A DNA stretch of 64,000 nt from Endomicrobiia bacterium. GTDB lineage: Bacteria; Elusimicrobiota; Endomicrobiia; DTEH01. Every line of letters starts with the position of its first letter. The stretch's first letter is position 1. Below the pieces are notes generated by a model. The model was given only the letters and a program-made list of their open reading frames with translations. It did not search any database and was not told the origin of the DNA. Both the position numbers and the translations under genes were made by a program. The stretch spans positions 62,001-126,000 of the forward strand of contig JANXDG010000035.1 of assembly GCA_025059805.1 (NCBI GenBank). The letters run 5' to 3'. Below are positions 55,098-64,000 of the stretch, piece by piece.

Positions 55098-56226
55098 TCA
55101 TTTTTTATTCAATTGTTGTCTTGCGTTATACTCAAGATATGCCTGTATAAAAATATCTATCTCGCCATCCATAACTGATTCAACATTTGTTACTTCAATT
55201 CCGGTAATATTATCTTTAACAAGTTGATACGGCATAAAAACATACGATCTTGTTTGCCTACCCCAGCCTATCTCACCTTTTTGCAGTCTTTCTTTTTGTT
55301 TCTCCAAGTTTTCTTTTTCTTTATTCAGTTTATACAATCTTGATTTCAAAATTTTCAATGCAGTAAGTTTGTTTTTCAGTTGTGACCTTTCTGATTGGCA
55401 CTGAACTACTATTCCAGTAGGAATATGTGTAATTCTTACTGCAGATTCAGTTTTTTGTAAATGCTGACCACCATGACCAGATGCTCTAAAAGTTTCTATC
55501 TTAAGATCTTTATCATCAATCACTATTTCTTCTTCCTCCACTTCAGGGGCAACATCACAACTTGCAAATGAAGTATGTCTGCGTTTGTTAGCATCAAAAG
55601 GCGAAATTCTTACAAGTCTATGAACACCTTCCTCACCTTTCAACAAACCATAAGCATATTCGCCTCTTACTATAAAAGTAACACTGCGTATCCCTGCCTC
55701 TTCACCTTTTGACAAATCAGCTATTTCAACTTCAAACCCTTTTTTATTCGCCCATCTTGTATACATCCTAAACAACATCTCAACCCAGTCACACGCTTCT
55801 GTTCCACCAGCACCTGCATGTAATGTAACTATAGCATTAGACCTGTCATGAGGCGAATTCATTAATAGTTTTAATCTTACATCATTTATAAAATTTTCTA
55901 ATTCGGTAATCAAAGAAGTAAAATCTATAACTAATGAATTATCTTGTGTTTCTTCTGCTAATTCAATAATTGTTTTTAGTTCTTCAAGGATAAATTTTAT
56001 CTTATCAAATGTGCTTATATCTGTTTTTATCTCTTTAATCTTTCTTGTTATTTCTATCCTCTGTTGTTCATATTGAGGATTATTCCATAGGTCTGTATCG
56101 GAAAGTTTTCCTTCTAAACTTTTAAGTTCTTCTTTTTTTCGTTCAACGTCAAAGAAATTCTCCAATCTTTTTAGCTTCTTCTAACAATTTTTTATATTTT
56201 TCAATCAATTCATAGTTTAAAATCAT
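55098..56226 (-). CDS. prfB: Peptide chain release factor 2, with programmed +1 frameshift
   Basis: The ORF track gives 355 residues from a TTG at 56165. The true start is ATG at 56226, in another frame: MILNYELIEKYKKLLEEAKK and then IGEFL, ending CTT TGA. That is the classic RF2 recoding site CTTTGAC, and a GGAGAA lies just upstream as the stimulatory SD-like element. After +1 slippage the protein continues DVERKKEELKSLEGKL, about 375 residues in all. RF2 is thereby controlled by its own level: UGA terminates when RF2 is abundant. The codon motif SPF is in VRISPFDANKRRHTSFASCD. The catalytic loop is [10 protein letters not shown], as in RF1. It follows a tRNA-Leu gene. Confidence 0.92.
56148..56154 (-). 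promoter_or_regulatory. RF2 programmed +1 frameshift site (CTT TGA C)
   Basis: On the minus strand CTTTGAC at 56154-56148 closes the short upstream reading frame with an in-frame UGA. Shifting by one base reads GAC GTT GAA, the start of the main RF2 frame. The SD-like GGAGAA lies a few bases upstream, matching the E. coli arrangement AGGGGG-TAT-CTTTGAC, with slightly longer spacing. Confidence 0.9.
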
Positions 56227-56422
56227 AGTTACTTCCTGAAATATATAAAAATTGATTGAGATTTGAATTGTTACAAAATTAATTGATAAATTTCAACTTT
56301 TATTTAATTAAATTTTAGGAAAACAAAATTAAATAAATAGCAAAATGTGAGTTATAACAATTTGAAGTCATAGAAGAGTAGCAAAAGTGGATTTTTACTT
56401 CACTTCCAAAAGTATGAAAACA

Positions 56423-56504
56423 TGCAGCGGGTGGGACTTGAACCCACACGGGGTTACCCATACGCCCCTCAAACGTACGCGTCTGCCAGTTCCGCCACCG
56501 CTGC
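56423..56504 (-). tRNA. tRNA-Leu (anticodon GAG)
   Basis: On the minus strand the acceptor arms GCAGCGG and CCGCTGC pair fully. The anticodon stem TACGT/GCGTA encloses loop TTGAGGG, giving anticodon GAG (reads CUC and CUU). The long variable arm TGGGTAACCCCGT is the Leu/Ser class II feature, and the T arm is GTGGG-TTCAAGT-CCCAC. The discriminator base is A, as for leucine. CCA is not encoded (the next bases are TG). It lies 6 bases after secG and before prfB. Confidence 0.95.
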
Positions 56505-56510
56505 GTAAAT

Positions 56511-56765
56511 TTATCTTACGATAGTTTCTAACCCTGTCCGTGCAGAAAATATGGTAAGACCTATCGTTGTCAGCACAAAAAGCACTGCAAGAACAATCGT
56601 AACTTTCTTCATAAACATAGAACCACTGGATGTTGAAAAAATTTGGTCAACTCCGCCACCGCCAAAAATGCCACCAAACCCGCCCATTTGTCCAAGCTGA
56701 AGTAAAATTGAGAGTATTAACAGCACACAGATAATAATATGAAAGATATAAATTATTGTATACAT
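56511..56765 (-). CDS. secG: Preprotein translocase subunit SecG
   Basis: The 84-residue protein has two membrane helices (about 4-24 and 54-73) linked by the glycine-rich GQMGGFGGIFGGGGVDQIFS loop, and a SSGSMFMKKVTIVLAVLF second half, as in SecG. It is part of the SecYEG channel. It lies 45 bases after pgk and 6 bases before a tRNA-Leu, so the tRNA is probably co-transcribed with it. A GGAG-like site precedes the ATG. Confidence 0.92.
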   Translation of the reverse strand: MYTIIYIFHIIICVLLILSILLQLGQMGGFGGIFGGGGVDQIFSTSSGSMFMKKVTIVLAVLFVLTTIGLTIFSARTGLETIVR

Positions 56766-56810
56766 TTGTTAACAACGCTCCTTAATTAAATTTACAAACA
56801 TATTTAACAT

Positions 56811-58010
56811 TTACTTATCCTGTAAAACTTCAATTCCAGGTAAACTTTTCCCTTCAAGGAGTTCAAGTGACGCACCACCGCCAGTGGAAATATGAGAAAA
56901 TTTACCTTCAAGGTTAAACTTTTTCACCGCAGATACAGAATCACCGCCACCAACAACTGTAGTTGCACCTTTTTGAGTTGCTTGGGCAATAAGTTCAGCG
57001 ATACGTCTTGTCCCTTCAGAAAACTGTTCTATCTCAAAAACTCCCATTGGACCATTCCATACAATAGTTTTCGCTGAAAGAATAATATTTGAAACCCTGG
57101 AAATCGTATTCTTACCAATATCCACACCTATCCAACCTTCAGGTATGTCAATGTGGTCAATGTATTTATATTCAGCATCTTTATCAAGTTTGGTCGCTAT
57201 TATATGGTCAATAGGTAAAAGTATATTAACATTCTTTTGTTCTGCTTTTTTTAGTAACTCTTTTGCAAGGTCAACTTTATCCTGTTCTACTAACGAATTG
57301 CCAACATTAATACCGCGTGATAATAAAAACGTATATGCCATTGCTCCGCCTATAATAATAGCGTCAACTTTAGTCAATAGGTTTTCTATCACACCAATCT
57401 TATCTGAAACCTTTGCACCGCCAAGTACTGCAACATATGGTTTCTCAGGTGATTTTAAAATCTTATCAAAATATGTAATCTCTTTTTCAAGTAAAAACCC
57501 ACATACTGACGGTAAAAACTTTGCTACTGCATGTGTTGAAGAATGAGCCCTGTGAACAGAACCAAACGCATCCTGAACAAATACACCATCACTACCAACT
57601 AAGGATGTAATTTCTTTCGCAAATTCAATATCATCTTTTTCCTCTCTGGGATCAAATCTAATGTTTTCTAGCATTAAAATCTTACCATTATCCAAACTCT
57701 GTGCTAATTGTTTTGTTTTATCATCAGTGATACCTTCTGCCATAATAACTGATTTCCCGAGTAACTCTTCAAGCCTTTTTGCCACAGGTTTAAGAGAATA
57801 TTTTGGCTCAGGTTTACCTTTTGGCCTACCAAGATGGCTCATAAGTATAACAGCACAGTTTTGTTCTAACAGATACCTTATCGTAGGAAGTGATTCTTTA
57901 ATCCTAGTATCATCTTCAACTTCACCGTTATTGCCTATCGGAACATTATAATCAACTCGTACAAGTACCTTTTTATTTTTTAAATTTATATCTCTTATAG
58001 ATTTTTTCAT
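56811..58010 (-). CDS. pgk: Phosphoglycerate kinase
   Basis: The enzyme makes ATP from 1,3-bisphosphoglycerate. The ORF track starts at TTG 58052. The ATG at 58010 gives MKKSIRDINLKNKKVLVRVD, the family start, and 399 residues, the normal size. Motifs are RVDYNVPIGNNGEVEDDTRI, ILMSHLGRPKGKPEPKYSLK, FVQDAFGSVHRAHSSTHAVA and VGGGDSVSAVKKF near the end. It is 55 bases after gap, so the two steps are probably one transcript. Confidence 0.95.
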   Translation of the reverse strand: MKKSIRDINLKNKKVLVRVDYNVPIGNNGEVEDDTRIKESLPTIRYLLEQNCAVILMSHLGRPKGKPEPKYSLKPVAKRLEELLGKSVIMAEGITDDKTKQLAQSLDNGKILMLENIRFDPREEKDDIEFAKEITSLVGSDGVFVQDAFGSVHRAHSSTHAVAKFLPSVCGFLLEKEITYFDKILKSPEKPYVAVLGGAKVSDKIGVIENLLTKVDAIIIGGAMAYTFLLSRGINVGNSLVEQDKVDLAKELLKKAEQKNVNILLPIDHIIATKLDKDAEYKYIDHIDIPEGWIGVDIGKNTISRVSNIILSAKTIVWNGPMGVFEIEQFSEGTRRIAELIAQATQKGATTVVGGGDSVSAVKKFNLEGKFSHISTGGGASLELLEGKSLPGIEVLQDK

Positions 58011-58065
58011 AATTCCAAATTTCCCCCTTAAAACAAAACTGAGAAAATACAATTGTAAACTATTT

Positions 58066-59130
<1,065 letters not shown>

Positions 59131-59208
59131 TCATAAAAACTTGTTAAAGTTTGGAATTCGTTTATAAAATAAAAAAAATAAAATCAACATTCAATCAAGA
59201 TTTTAAAA

Positions 59209-60204
59209 TCAAAGCCAGCACATATCTTTATACCACTGATAGGTTTCCCTTATACCTTCACGAAGTTCCGTGTATCTAAATTCTGGGAATAAATTTAAAA
59301 TTTCTGAGCCATCACACAACCAGTATTGTTTGGATAGTTCTTTCAACTTATCTCTATTAAACACTGCTGCCTGGTTAAATAAAATTCTATAAATATATTC
59401 ATTAACGAAAGCAGAGATATATCCCAAAGTATATGGAATTTTAACTATAAGAATTTCTCTGCCAACAACTTCTGAAAAAATATTTCTTATTTCTCTTATC
59501 TCGTAATGCTGATTTTCAGCAACAAAGTAAATACTAAAAGAAGTAAACTTATCTAAATTTTCTACTATCAATTTTATAATTTTGATCAAATCGTAAATAT
59601 AAGTAAACTGAATATAAAACTTCTCACCAAAAACTGGTAATACTCCATTTTTAGCTAACTTAAAATAAATATACATATCTTTATCATACGGACCATAAAC
59701 TGCACATGGACGTAGAATAATAATTTTCGTTTTGTCAGAATATTTTAACAATTCTTTTTCTGCTAAAAGTTTACTTCTACCATAATGAGATACAGGTTCA
59801 CATAAATCATTTGCACATTTATAACTTAAGCAACAAGATGGCCCAGCAGCAGCTTGTGAAGAGATGAAGATAATTCCTTTAATTGACGGGTTAAACTCAG
59901 CAATTACTTCAATGAGATTCTTTGTACCTATATGATTAACTTCGTAATAAGTATTATTATTCACACATCTTAAAACAGCAGCACAGTGTATAATAACATC
60001 TATATCACATACAGCTTCTTTCAAGCTCTCTTTATTACGTACATCACCATAGAATACATTAAGTTTATCCAATACCGATTTTAAATGGTCAGTTTTGCTA
60101 GTTTTTCTTATAAGAATATTTAAATTATGTTCCGATTTAGATACAAGATAATTTACTAAACTACTACCTATAAAACCGCTTGCACCTGTGATAAGTATAT
60201 TCAT
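59209..60204 (-). CDS. NAD-dependent epimerase/dehydratase family protein
   Basis: The 331-residue extended SDR protein has the nucleotide motif ILITGASGFIGSSLVNYLVS, the catalytic YxxxK in VSHYGRSKLLAEKELLKYSD, and IIILRPCAVYGPYDKDMYIY. Such enzymes act on NDP-sugars, steroids or dihydroflavonols. No clear sugar pocket signature was recognised. It overlaps recX by 4 bases (60201-60204) and is followed by a 93-bp gap before gap. It could contribute sugar precursors, but the substrate is unknown. Confidence 0.85.
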   Translation of the reverse strand: MNILITGASGFIGSSLVNYLVSKSEHNLNILIRKTSKTDHLKSVLDKLNVFYGDVRNKESLKEAVCDIDVIIHCAAVLRCVNNNTYYEVNHIGTKNLIEVIAEFNPSIKGIIFISSQAAAGPSCCLSYKCANDLCEPVSHYGRSKLLAEKELLKYSDKTKIIILRPCAVYGPYDKDMYIYFKLAKNGVLPVFGEKFYIQFTYIYDLIKIIKLIVENLDKFTSFSIYFVAENQHYEIREIRNIFSEVVGREILIVKIPYTLGYISAFVNEYIYRILFNQAAVFNRDKLKELSKQYWLCDGSEILNLFPEFRYTELREGIRETYQWYKDMCWL

Positions 60205-60656
60205 TGATATTCTCTTTTTAAGAATGAAATTAATCCTTCAATCTCTTCTTCGTTGAAACCACGAAATTTTAAAAATTTATATATTTTTTGCATATCAAAA
60301 GTTTTGTATTTTTTCTTTACCAACTCAGTGACATAATAAATTTGTTTTTCCTTATATTCTTGCAAATTTATTTTCCCTAAAGTTTCGTTTTGAACTTTAT
60401 ACTTATCTTTAAGTAAATCTATAATCAACGATAAGCTTTTACCTTTCATAAGATTTCGCTCAATATAATTACACACAAAACGTTCTTCCGAGAGGTAGCC
60501 ATTATTTATTAACTTATTTATAACTTCTGAGATAGTTTTGTTATCCACTCCTTGTTTTATCAATCTTTCTTTTATTTCATACACACTTCTTTCTTTTATT
60601 TTAAGTAGTTTACAACAATAGTTGAATATTTCTTCAAACTTGTCTTTCTTAAACAT
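60201..60656 (-). CDS. recX: Regulatory protein RecX
   Basis: The 151-residue protein resembles RecX, which modulates RecA filaments. The three-helix repeats are visible: YCCKLLKIKERSVYEIKERL, IKQGVDNKTISEVINKLINN, GYLSEERFVCNYIERNLMKG and KFLKFRGFNEEEIEGLISFL. recA is not next to it, unlike in many genomes. The gene overlaps the epimerase by 4 bases and sits 11 bases after argJ. Confidence 0.85.
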   Translation of the reverse strand: MFKKDKFEEIFNYCCKLLKIKERSVYEIKERLIKQGVDNKTISEVINKLINNGYLSEERFVCNYIERNLMKGKSLSLIIDLLKDKYKVQNETLGKINLQEYKEKQIYYVTELVKKKYKTFDMQKIYKFLKFRGFNEEEIEGLISFLKREYQ

Positions 60657-60667
60657 ACTGACAAAGT

Positions 60668-61870
60668 TTATGTTTTATATTGTGAATTAATTTCAACATA
60701 TTCTTTAGATAAGTCTGTAGTAAAAAAACTATACGGCAAGTTTTTACAATAAGTATTCCCTGCATCTATTATAATTTCAAAAAACTTTTTTTTCATCTCT
60801 TTTCTTACTAAACTATCCTTAACAAAATTACTTGTCCCGTTTTTTACAACTTGGTGTTTCCCGATCCAGATATTTATTTTGTTAATATCAATATTGGCAT
60901 TGCTACGTCCACAACACGAAAGGATTCTACCCCAGTTTGGGTCCGCACCATGAAAAGCTGTTTTAACAAGTAACGAATTTGCTATAGTTTTAGCAATCTT
61001 TTCAGCATTTTTACTTTCAGAATTTTTTATTATAATTTTTATAACCTTTGTAACACCTTCCCCGTCAGAAAGTAGCTTCCATACAATCTCTTCACAGACA
61101 ATTTTGAAATGTTCTACTAATTCTTTAAACTCTTTATCTTTCACAATGACATTATTGCTTATGTTAGTTGTAACAAAAAATATTGTATCGTTTGGCGAAG
61201 TATCACCATCTATAGAAAAAGAATTAAACGTCGGTACAATTATGTGCTGCATTAGTTGTTCCATTTGCTCTCTGCATAAAAGAAAATCTGTCAATAAAAA
61301 AACCAACATTGTAGCGTGTTGTTTGTTTAGGCAAAGATCAGGTGCAATCATTCCAGCACCTTTTGCTATACATAATATATTACCTTTTTGACTTTTCATC
61401 TTTAAACTTTTGTAGACAACTTTAGGTTTAGTATCTGTTGTCATGATTGCTCTTGCAAAATTAAATATTTTTCCCTTACCCGTTCCTAAAGATGAAATAA
61501 GATGGTCTAAATTGGATAAAATTTTTTCCTTTGGTAATGGCTCACCTATCACACCTGTGGAAGCAACTAAAACTTCTTCTGGTAACAGATTAAGTTTTTC
61601 TGCTAAAACTTTGCATATTTGTTCAGTGATGTCTATTCCATCATTACCACAAGCTGTATTTGCGCAACCAGAATTTGCAATTATACATCGTATATGACCT
61701 GTCTTCTTTAGATGCCTCTCTGAAACAATTATTGAATTTGACTTTAAGAGATTCTTAGTGAACGCAGCAACACATGTTGATGGTTCTGTAAAATATATAA
61801 GTCCTAAATCAAATTTGTCTTTTTTTATACCAGCTTTTATACCACTAAATTTACAATCTTTGATTTTCAT
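60668..61870 (-). CDS. argJ: Glutamate N-acetyltransferase / amino-acid N-acetyltransferase (ArgJ)
   Basis: The 400-residue enzyme transfers acetyl from N-acetylornithine to glutamate and self-cleaves into two chains. Motifs: FKAGIKK-like SGIKAGIKKDKFDLGLIYFT, NSGCANTACGNDGIDITEQI, MTTDTKPKVVYKS and ATMLVFLLTDF, whose A/T pair is the usual cleavage site. Here the MIAPDL and ATML parts are separated by six extra residues (CLNKQH). Normally the text runs PNLATML (see findings). The C-terminal chain contains SIDGDTSPNDTIF and AFHGADPNWGRILSCCGRSN. It lies 25 bases after argC. Confidence 0.93.
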   Translation of the reverse strand: MKIKDCKFSGIKAGIKKDKFDLGLIYFTEPSTCVAAFTKNLLKSNSIIVSERHLKKTGHIRCIIANSGCANTACGNDGIDITEQICKVLAEKLNLLPEEVLVASTGVIGEPLPKEKILSNLDHLISSLGTGKGKIFNFARAIMTTDTKPKVVYKSLKMKSQKGNILCIAKGAGMIAPDLCLNKQHATMLVFLLTDFLLCREQMEQLMQHIIVPTFNSFSIDGDTSPNDTIFFVTTNISNNVIVKDKEFKELVEHFKIVCEEIVWKLLSDGEGVTKVIKIIIKNSESKNAEKIAKTIANSLLVKTAFHGADPNWGRILSCCGRSNANIDINKINIWIGKHQVVKNGTSNFVKDSLVRKEMKKKFFEIIIDAGNTYCKNLPYSFFTTDLSKEYVEINSQYKT

Positions 61871-61895
61871 TTATTTTTTGTTCTATAGATAAGTT

Positions 61896-62951
61896 TTACA
61901 ATAGTCCTTCTGTTTCGTTCAACCCAAACATCAAATTCATATTCTGCACTGCTTGCCCAACTGCACCTTTTATTAAATTATCAATAGCAACAAAAATTTT
62001 TATCCAACACGAACCTTCTTCCTTTGCAAAAGAAATATCACAATAGTTCGTTTTTATAACATTTCTTGTTTCTGGAAGTTTACCTTCATCAAGAATTCTT
62101 ATAAATGTACAATCTTTATAAAAACTAATATACTGTTTACGAATATCTACAAGGTTCAAACTATTATCCATAAATTTAACATAAATTGTTGTAAGCATAC
62201 CTTGATATTGTGGAATTACATAAGGAGTAAACAAAAAATTAATTTCTTTTTTTGCCAGTTCCGCAAGTTGTTCTTTTATCTCAGGGATATGTCTGTGTTT
62301 ACCATAAACGTTATAAGGATAGGTGTTATTACCACCATAAGATTCATATTCAGTTACTAACTTCTTACCTCCGCCTGAGTACCCACTTTTTGCATCTATA
62401 ATTATCTCATCTATCTCATATTGGCTTACAATAGGTGATAAACCAAGTATTACTGTTGTAGGGTAACATCCAGGATTCGCAACAAAGTTTGACCTTTTAA
62501 TCTTTTCCTTTCTTGTAGGTTCGCATTCTGGTAATCCATAAACAAATAGATCAACTAAGTGAGGAAGTTGATGTTGACAACCATAAAACTCTTCATAAAG
62601 TTTCACATTTTTAATCCTAAAATCTGCACTAAGATCTATAACCCTGGGTAGATTTTTCTCCCCCACAACATCTATGCAAGCTTTAAGAAAATCCATTGAT
62701 ACTTTATGAGGTAAACATAGAAAAATTAAGTCAATGTTTTCATTAGAGATTAATCTATACGTTTTACTATCAAATGTTGTAAGTATTTTAATATCACCTA
62801 CCTCCTCAAAAATTTCTTCACTAATAGTATGTGGCGTAAACGATGAACTCAATAGATATTTTATATCAACAGAGTTATGTTTTATAAGTAATTTTAGCAA
62901 TTCAGCAGCTGTTATTCCTGAAGTTCCTGCTAACGCAACTCTTTTTTTCAT
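61896..62951 (-). CDS. argC: N-acetyl-gamma-glutamyl-phosphate reductase
   Basis: The 351-residue NADP-dependent enzyme reduces the acyl phosphate in arginine synthesis. Motifs are KRVALAGTSGITAAELLKLL, LIFLCLPHKVSMDFLKACID, DLSADFRIKNVKLYEEFYG and the catalytic cysteine in FVANPGCYPTTVILGLSP. AKSGYSGGGKKL and HRHIPEIKEQLAEL complete the fold. It is directly followed by argJ, a common pair. It starts 14 bases after rsmI. Confidence 0.94.
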   Translation of the reverse strand: MKKRVALAGTSGITAAELLKLLIKHNSVDIKYLLSSSFTPHTISEEIFEEVGDIKILTTFDSKTYRLISNENIDLIFLCLPHKVSMDFLKACIDVVGEKNLPRVIDLSADFRIKNVKLYEEFYGCQHQLPHLVDLFVYGLPECEPTRKEKIKRSNFVANPGCYPTTVILGLSPIVSQYEIDEIIIDAKSGYSGGGKKLVTEYESYGGNNTYPYNVYGKHRHIPEIKEQLAELAKKEINFLFTPYVIPQYQGMLTTIYVKFMDNSLNLVDIRKQYISFYKDCTFIRILDEGKLPETRNVIKTNYCDISFAKEEGSCWIKIFVAIDNLIKGAVGQAVQNMNLMFGLNETEGLL

Positions 62952-62965
62952 AAATTATAAGTTTA

Positions 62966-63655
62966 TTAATCTTTAAAAAACATTATTACATATTCACCTT
63001 TTATATCCGTCTGATAGATTTTGTCATACACTTCTTTTATATTACCTCTTATAAACTGCTCATGTATTTTTGTCAATTCTTTAGCAATGACGCATTTAAC
63101 ATTTTGACCAAAAATAGACATAAGCAATTCTAGCGTTTGCTTAACTCGTCGTGGAGATTGGTAGAAAACAACAGTTAAATTTTTAATACTACCAAGATCA
63201 TAGAATAACCTTTTAATCTTACCAACTTTTTTTGGTAAAAAACCTAAAAAAACAATTTTTTCCAAAGGCAAGCCGGAACAAACAACACCAGCAACAAACG
63301 CTGTCGCACCTGGTACCGGAACAACTTTTATATTTTCATTAATGCACTCATTTATAATAACATATCCTGGGTCGGAAATACTTGGTGTACCACTATCAGA
63401 TACTAATGCAACATTATGACCAGTTTTTATATAAGGTATAATTTCTCTAATACGCTTCCTTTCTATATAACTATAATAACTTTTAAGTGGTGTTTTTATG
63501 TTATAATGTGAACACAAAATCTTAGTTCTTCTAGTATCCTCACACAATATTAAGTCTACAGAAGATAAAATTTTTATTGCACGGTAAGTAATATCTTCCA
63601 AGTTCCCTATAGGAGTAGAAACAACATAAAGGTTTCCACTTTGAAATTCTGTCAT
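62966..63655 (-). CDS. rsmI: 16S rRNA 2'-O-ribose C1402 methyltransferase
   Basis: The 229-residue SAM-dependent enzyme modifies the decoding centre of 16S rRNA. GNLYVVSTPIGNLEDITYRA, LCEDTRRTKILCSHYNIK, ALVSDSGTPSISDPGYVI and VVPVPGATAFVAGVVCSGLP are the RsmI/YraL motifs. YQSPRRVKQTLELLM and KELTKIHEQFIRGNIKEV are also characteristic. The C-terminal winged extension of some RsmI is absent, so this is the short form. It lies 28 bases after nadC. Confidence 0.94.
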   Translation of the reverse strand: MTEFQSGNLYVVSTPIGNLEDITYRAIKILSSVDLILCEDTRRTKILCSHYNIKTPLKSYYSYIERKRIREIIPYIKTGHNVALVSDSGTPSISDPGYVIINECINENIKVVPVPGATAFVAGVVCSGLPLEKIVFLGFLPKKVGKIKRLFYDLGSIKNLTVVFYQSPRRVKQTLELLMSIFGQNVKCVIAKELTKIHEQFIRGNIKEVYDKIYQTDIKGEYVIMFFKD

Positions 63656-63683
63656 GATTTATTGATGACAAATGTAACCTTCA

Positions 63684-64000
63684 CTATTTTACTATTTCCA
63701 ATGAAAAATCTATATCTTTAGTAGAATGTGTAATTCTACCAATAGATACGTAATCTATATCAAGCCTGCGTAACTTCCTCAATTTATCCTCGTCAATTCT
63801 ACCTGAAATTTCAATTTTCGTTTTAGCCAAATTTTGCCGAATAAGTTTTATTGCTTTCTTAAGTTTTTTATACGACATATTATCAAGCATAATTATATCT
63901 GGTTTTATCTTTAAAGCCAATTTTAACTCTCTCGCATTACAACATTCAATTTCAACATCTGTTGTGTACTCTAGACGTTGCTTCATTTTTTTAAGAATTT
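63684..64000 (-). CDS. nadC: Nicotinate-nucleotide pyrophosphorylase (quinolinate phosphoribosyltransferase), C-terminal fragment
   Basis: The ORF track starts at an internal ATG (63986), but the frame stays open to the window edge (ILKK upstream), so the gene continues beyond 64000. The C-terminal text IKPDIIMLDNMSYKKLKKAI, IEISGRIDEDKLRKLRRLDI and DYVSIGRITHSTKDIDFSLE matches the end of NadC. There the Glu of IEISG and the SIG loop bind PRPP and quinolinate. It makes nicotinate mononucleotide in NAD synthesis. Confidence 0.85.
   Translation of the reverse strand, partial: ILKKMKQRLEYTTDVEIECCNARELKLALKIKPDIIMLDNMSYKKLKKAIKLIRQNLAKTKIEISGRIDEDKLRKLRRLDIDYVSIGRITHSTKDIDFSLEIVK

Noticed and set aside
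56163-56165. TTG start for prfB as in the ORF track
   Set aside because: The upstream ATG frame with CTTTGAC explains the N-terminus and matches RF2 recoding, so the TTG is an internal codon.
56383-56406. Short hairpin AAGTG...CACTT between the tRNA and prfB
   Set aside because: Five pairs, an eleven-base loop and no T tract; too weak to call a terminator.
58050-58052. TTG start for pgk
   Set aside because: The first 14 residues do not match PGK; the ATG at 58010 begins the conserved MKKSIRDI text.
59137-59152. AAACTT-N4-AAGTTT hairpin upstream of gap
   Set aside because: Only six weak A/T-rich pairs and no long T run follows; likely chance, not a terminator or operator.

Overview
ORGANISM. 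The window is a strongly AT-rich, gene-dense bacterial chromosome segment. Every convincing protein gene except one (an AEC-family transporter near 32 kb) is read from the minus strand, mostly in long runs with 4-base stop/start overlaps. Bactofilin, an LPP20-like lipoprotein, secreted M23 peptidases, DUF58/BatA/DUF4159/DUF4175 proteins, DUF2851 and three DUF2723 (GT117/TMEM260-like) proteins suggest a didermic, probably anaerobic bacterium, possibly from a poorly cultured phylum. A V-type ATPase subunit D fits that. I cannot name the phylum from the sequence alone. No phage, IS element, CRISPR array or rRNA was seen; this is housekeeping and envelope chromosome, not an island. LAYOUT, in the direction of minus-strand transcription (right to left). 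64.0-59.2 kb: nadC (cut by the edge), rsmI, argC, argJ, recX and an NAD-dependent epimerase. 59.1-56.4 kb: gap, pgk, secG and a tRNA-Leu(GAG) without encoded CCA. 56.2-46.9 kb: prfB with a programmed +1 frameshift that the ORF track misses, then pheA, hisC, aroF, tyrA, aroA, cmk, ispH, a LysM/M23 peptidase and rpmE. 46.9-41.9 kb: prfA, prmC, murA, hisD, hisB. 41.8-34.4 kb: cimA, ilvD, ilvB, a 312-bp gap, ilvN, and a two-subunit class I fumarase, giving a citramalate route to isoleucine plus valine/leucine precursors. 34.3-32.9 kb: M23 peptidase and bactofilin. 32.9-31.9 kb: the lone plus-strand AEC transporter. 31.8-26.6 kb: orphan V-ATPase subunit D, cysE, a 60-residue secreted microprotein, ssb, LPP20-like lipoprotein, CheY-like regulator, mobB, moeA, smpB. 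26.6-21.7 kb: pyrE, glutamate dehydrogenase, an SsnA-like amidohydrolase and a fold-type II PLP enzyme. THE 21.5 kb ENVELOPE OPERON (21.5 to 0 kb). Thirteen genes follow one another with 4-base overlaps or gaps of at most 28 bases: DUF58, BatA/VWA, DUF4159, VWA/GATase-like, three DUF2723 glycosyltransferases with TPR tails, a PMT/ArnT-like glycosyltransferase broken by a one-base frameshift, an MGDG-synthase-like glycosyltransferase, a 1101-residue DUF4175 protein, a gluzincin (peptidase MA) with TPRs, DUF2851 and cca (cut by the left edge). The usual MoxR ATPase of DUF58/BatA clusters is absent. This coupling of a VWA-type envelope complex to lipid-linked protein or glycan glycosylation is the most interesting system here; its function is inference. 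CORRECTIONS TO THE ORF TRACK. prfB should begin at 56226 (two frames), pgk at 58010, ssnA at 24586, murA at 44927 and the LysM/M23 gene probably at 48115. The first 261 bases are a cca fragment. The last 314 bases are a nadC fragment extending past the ORF shown.
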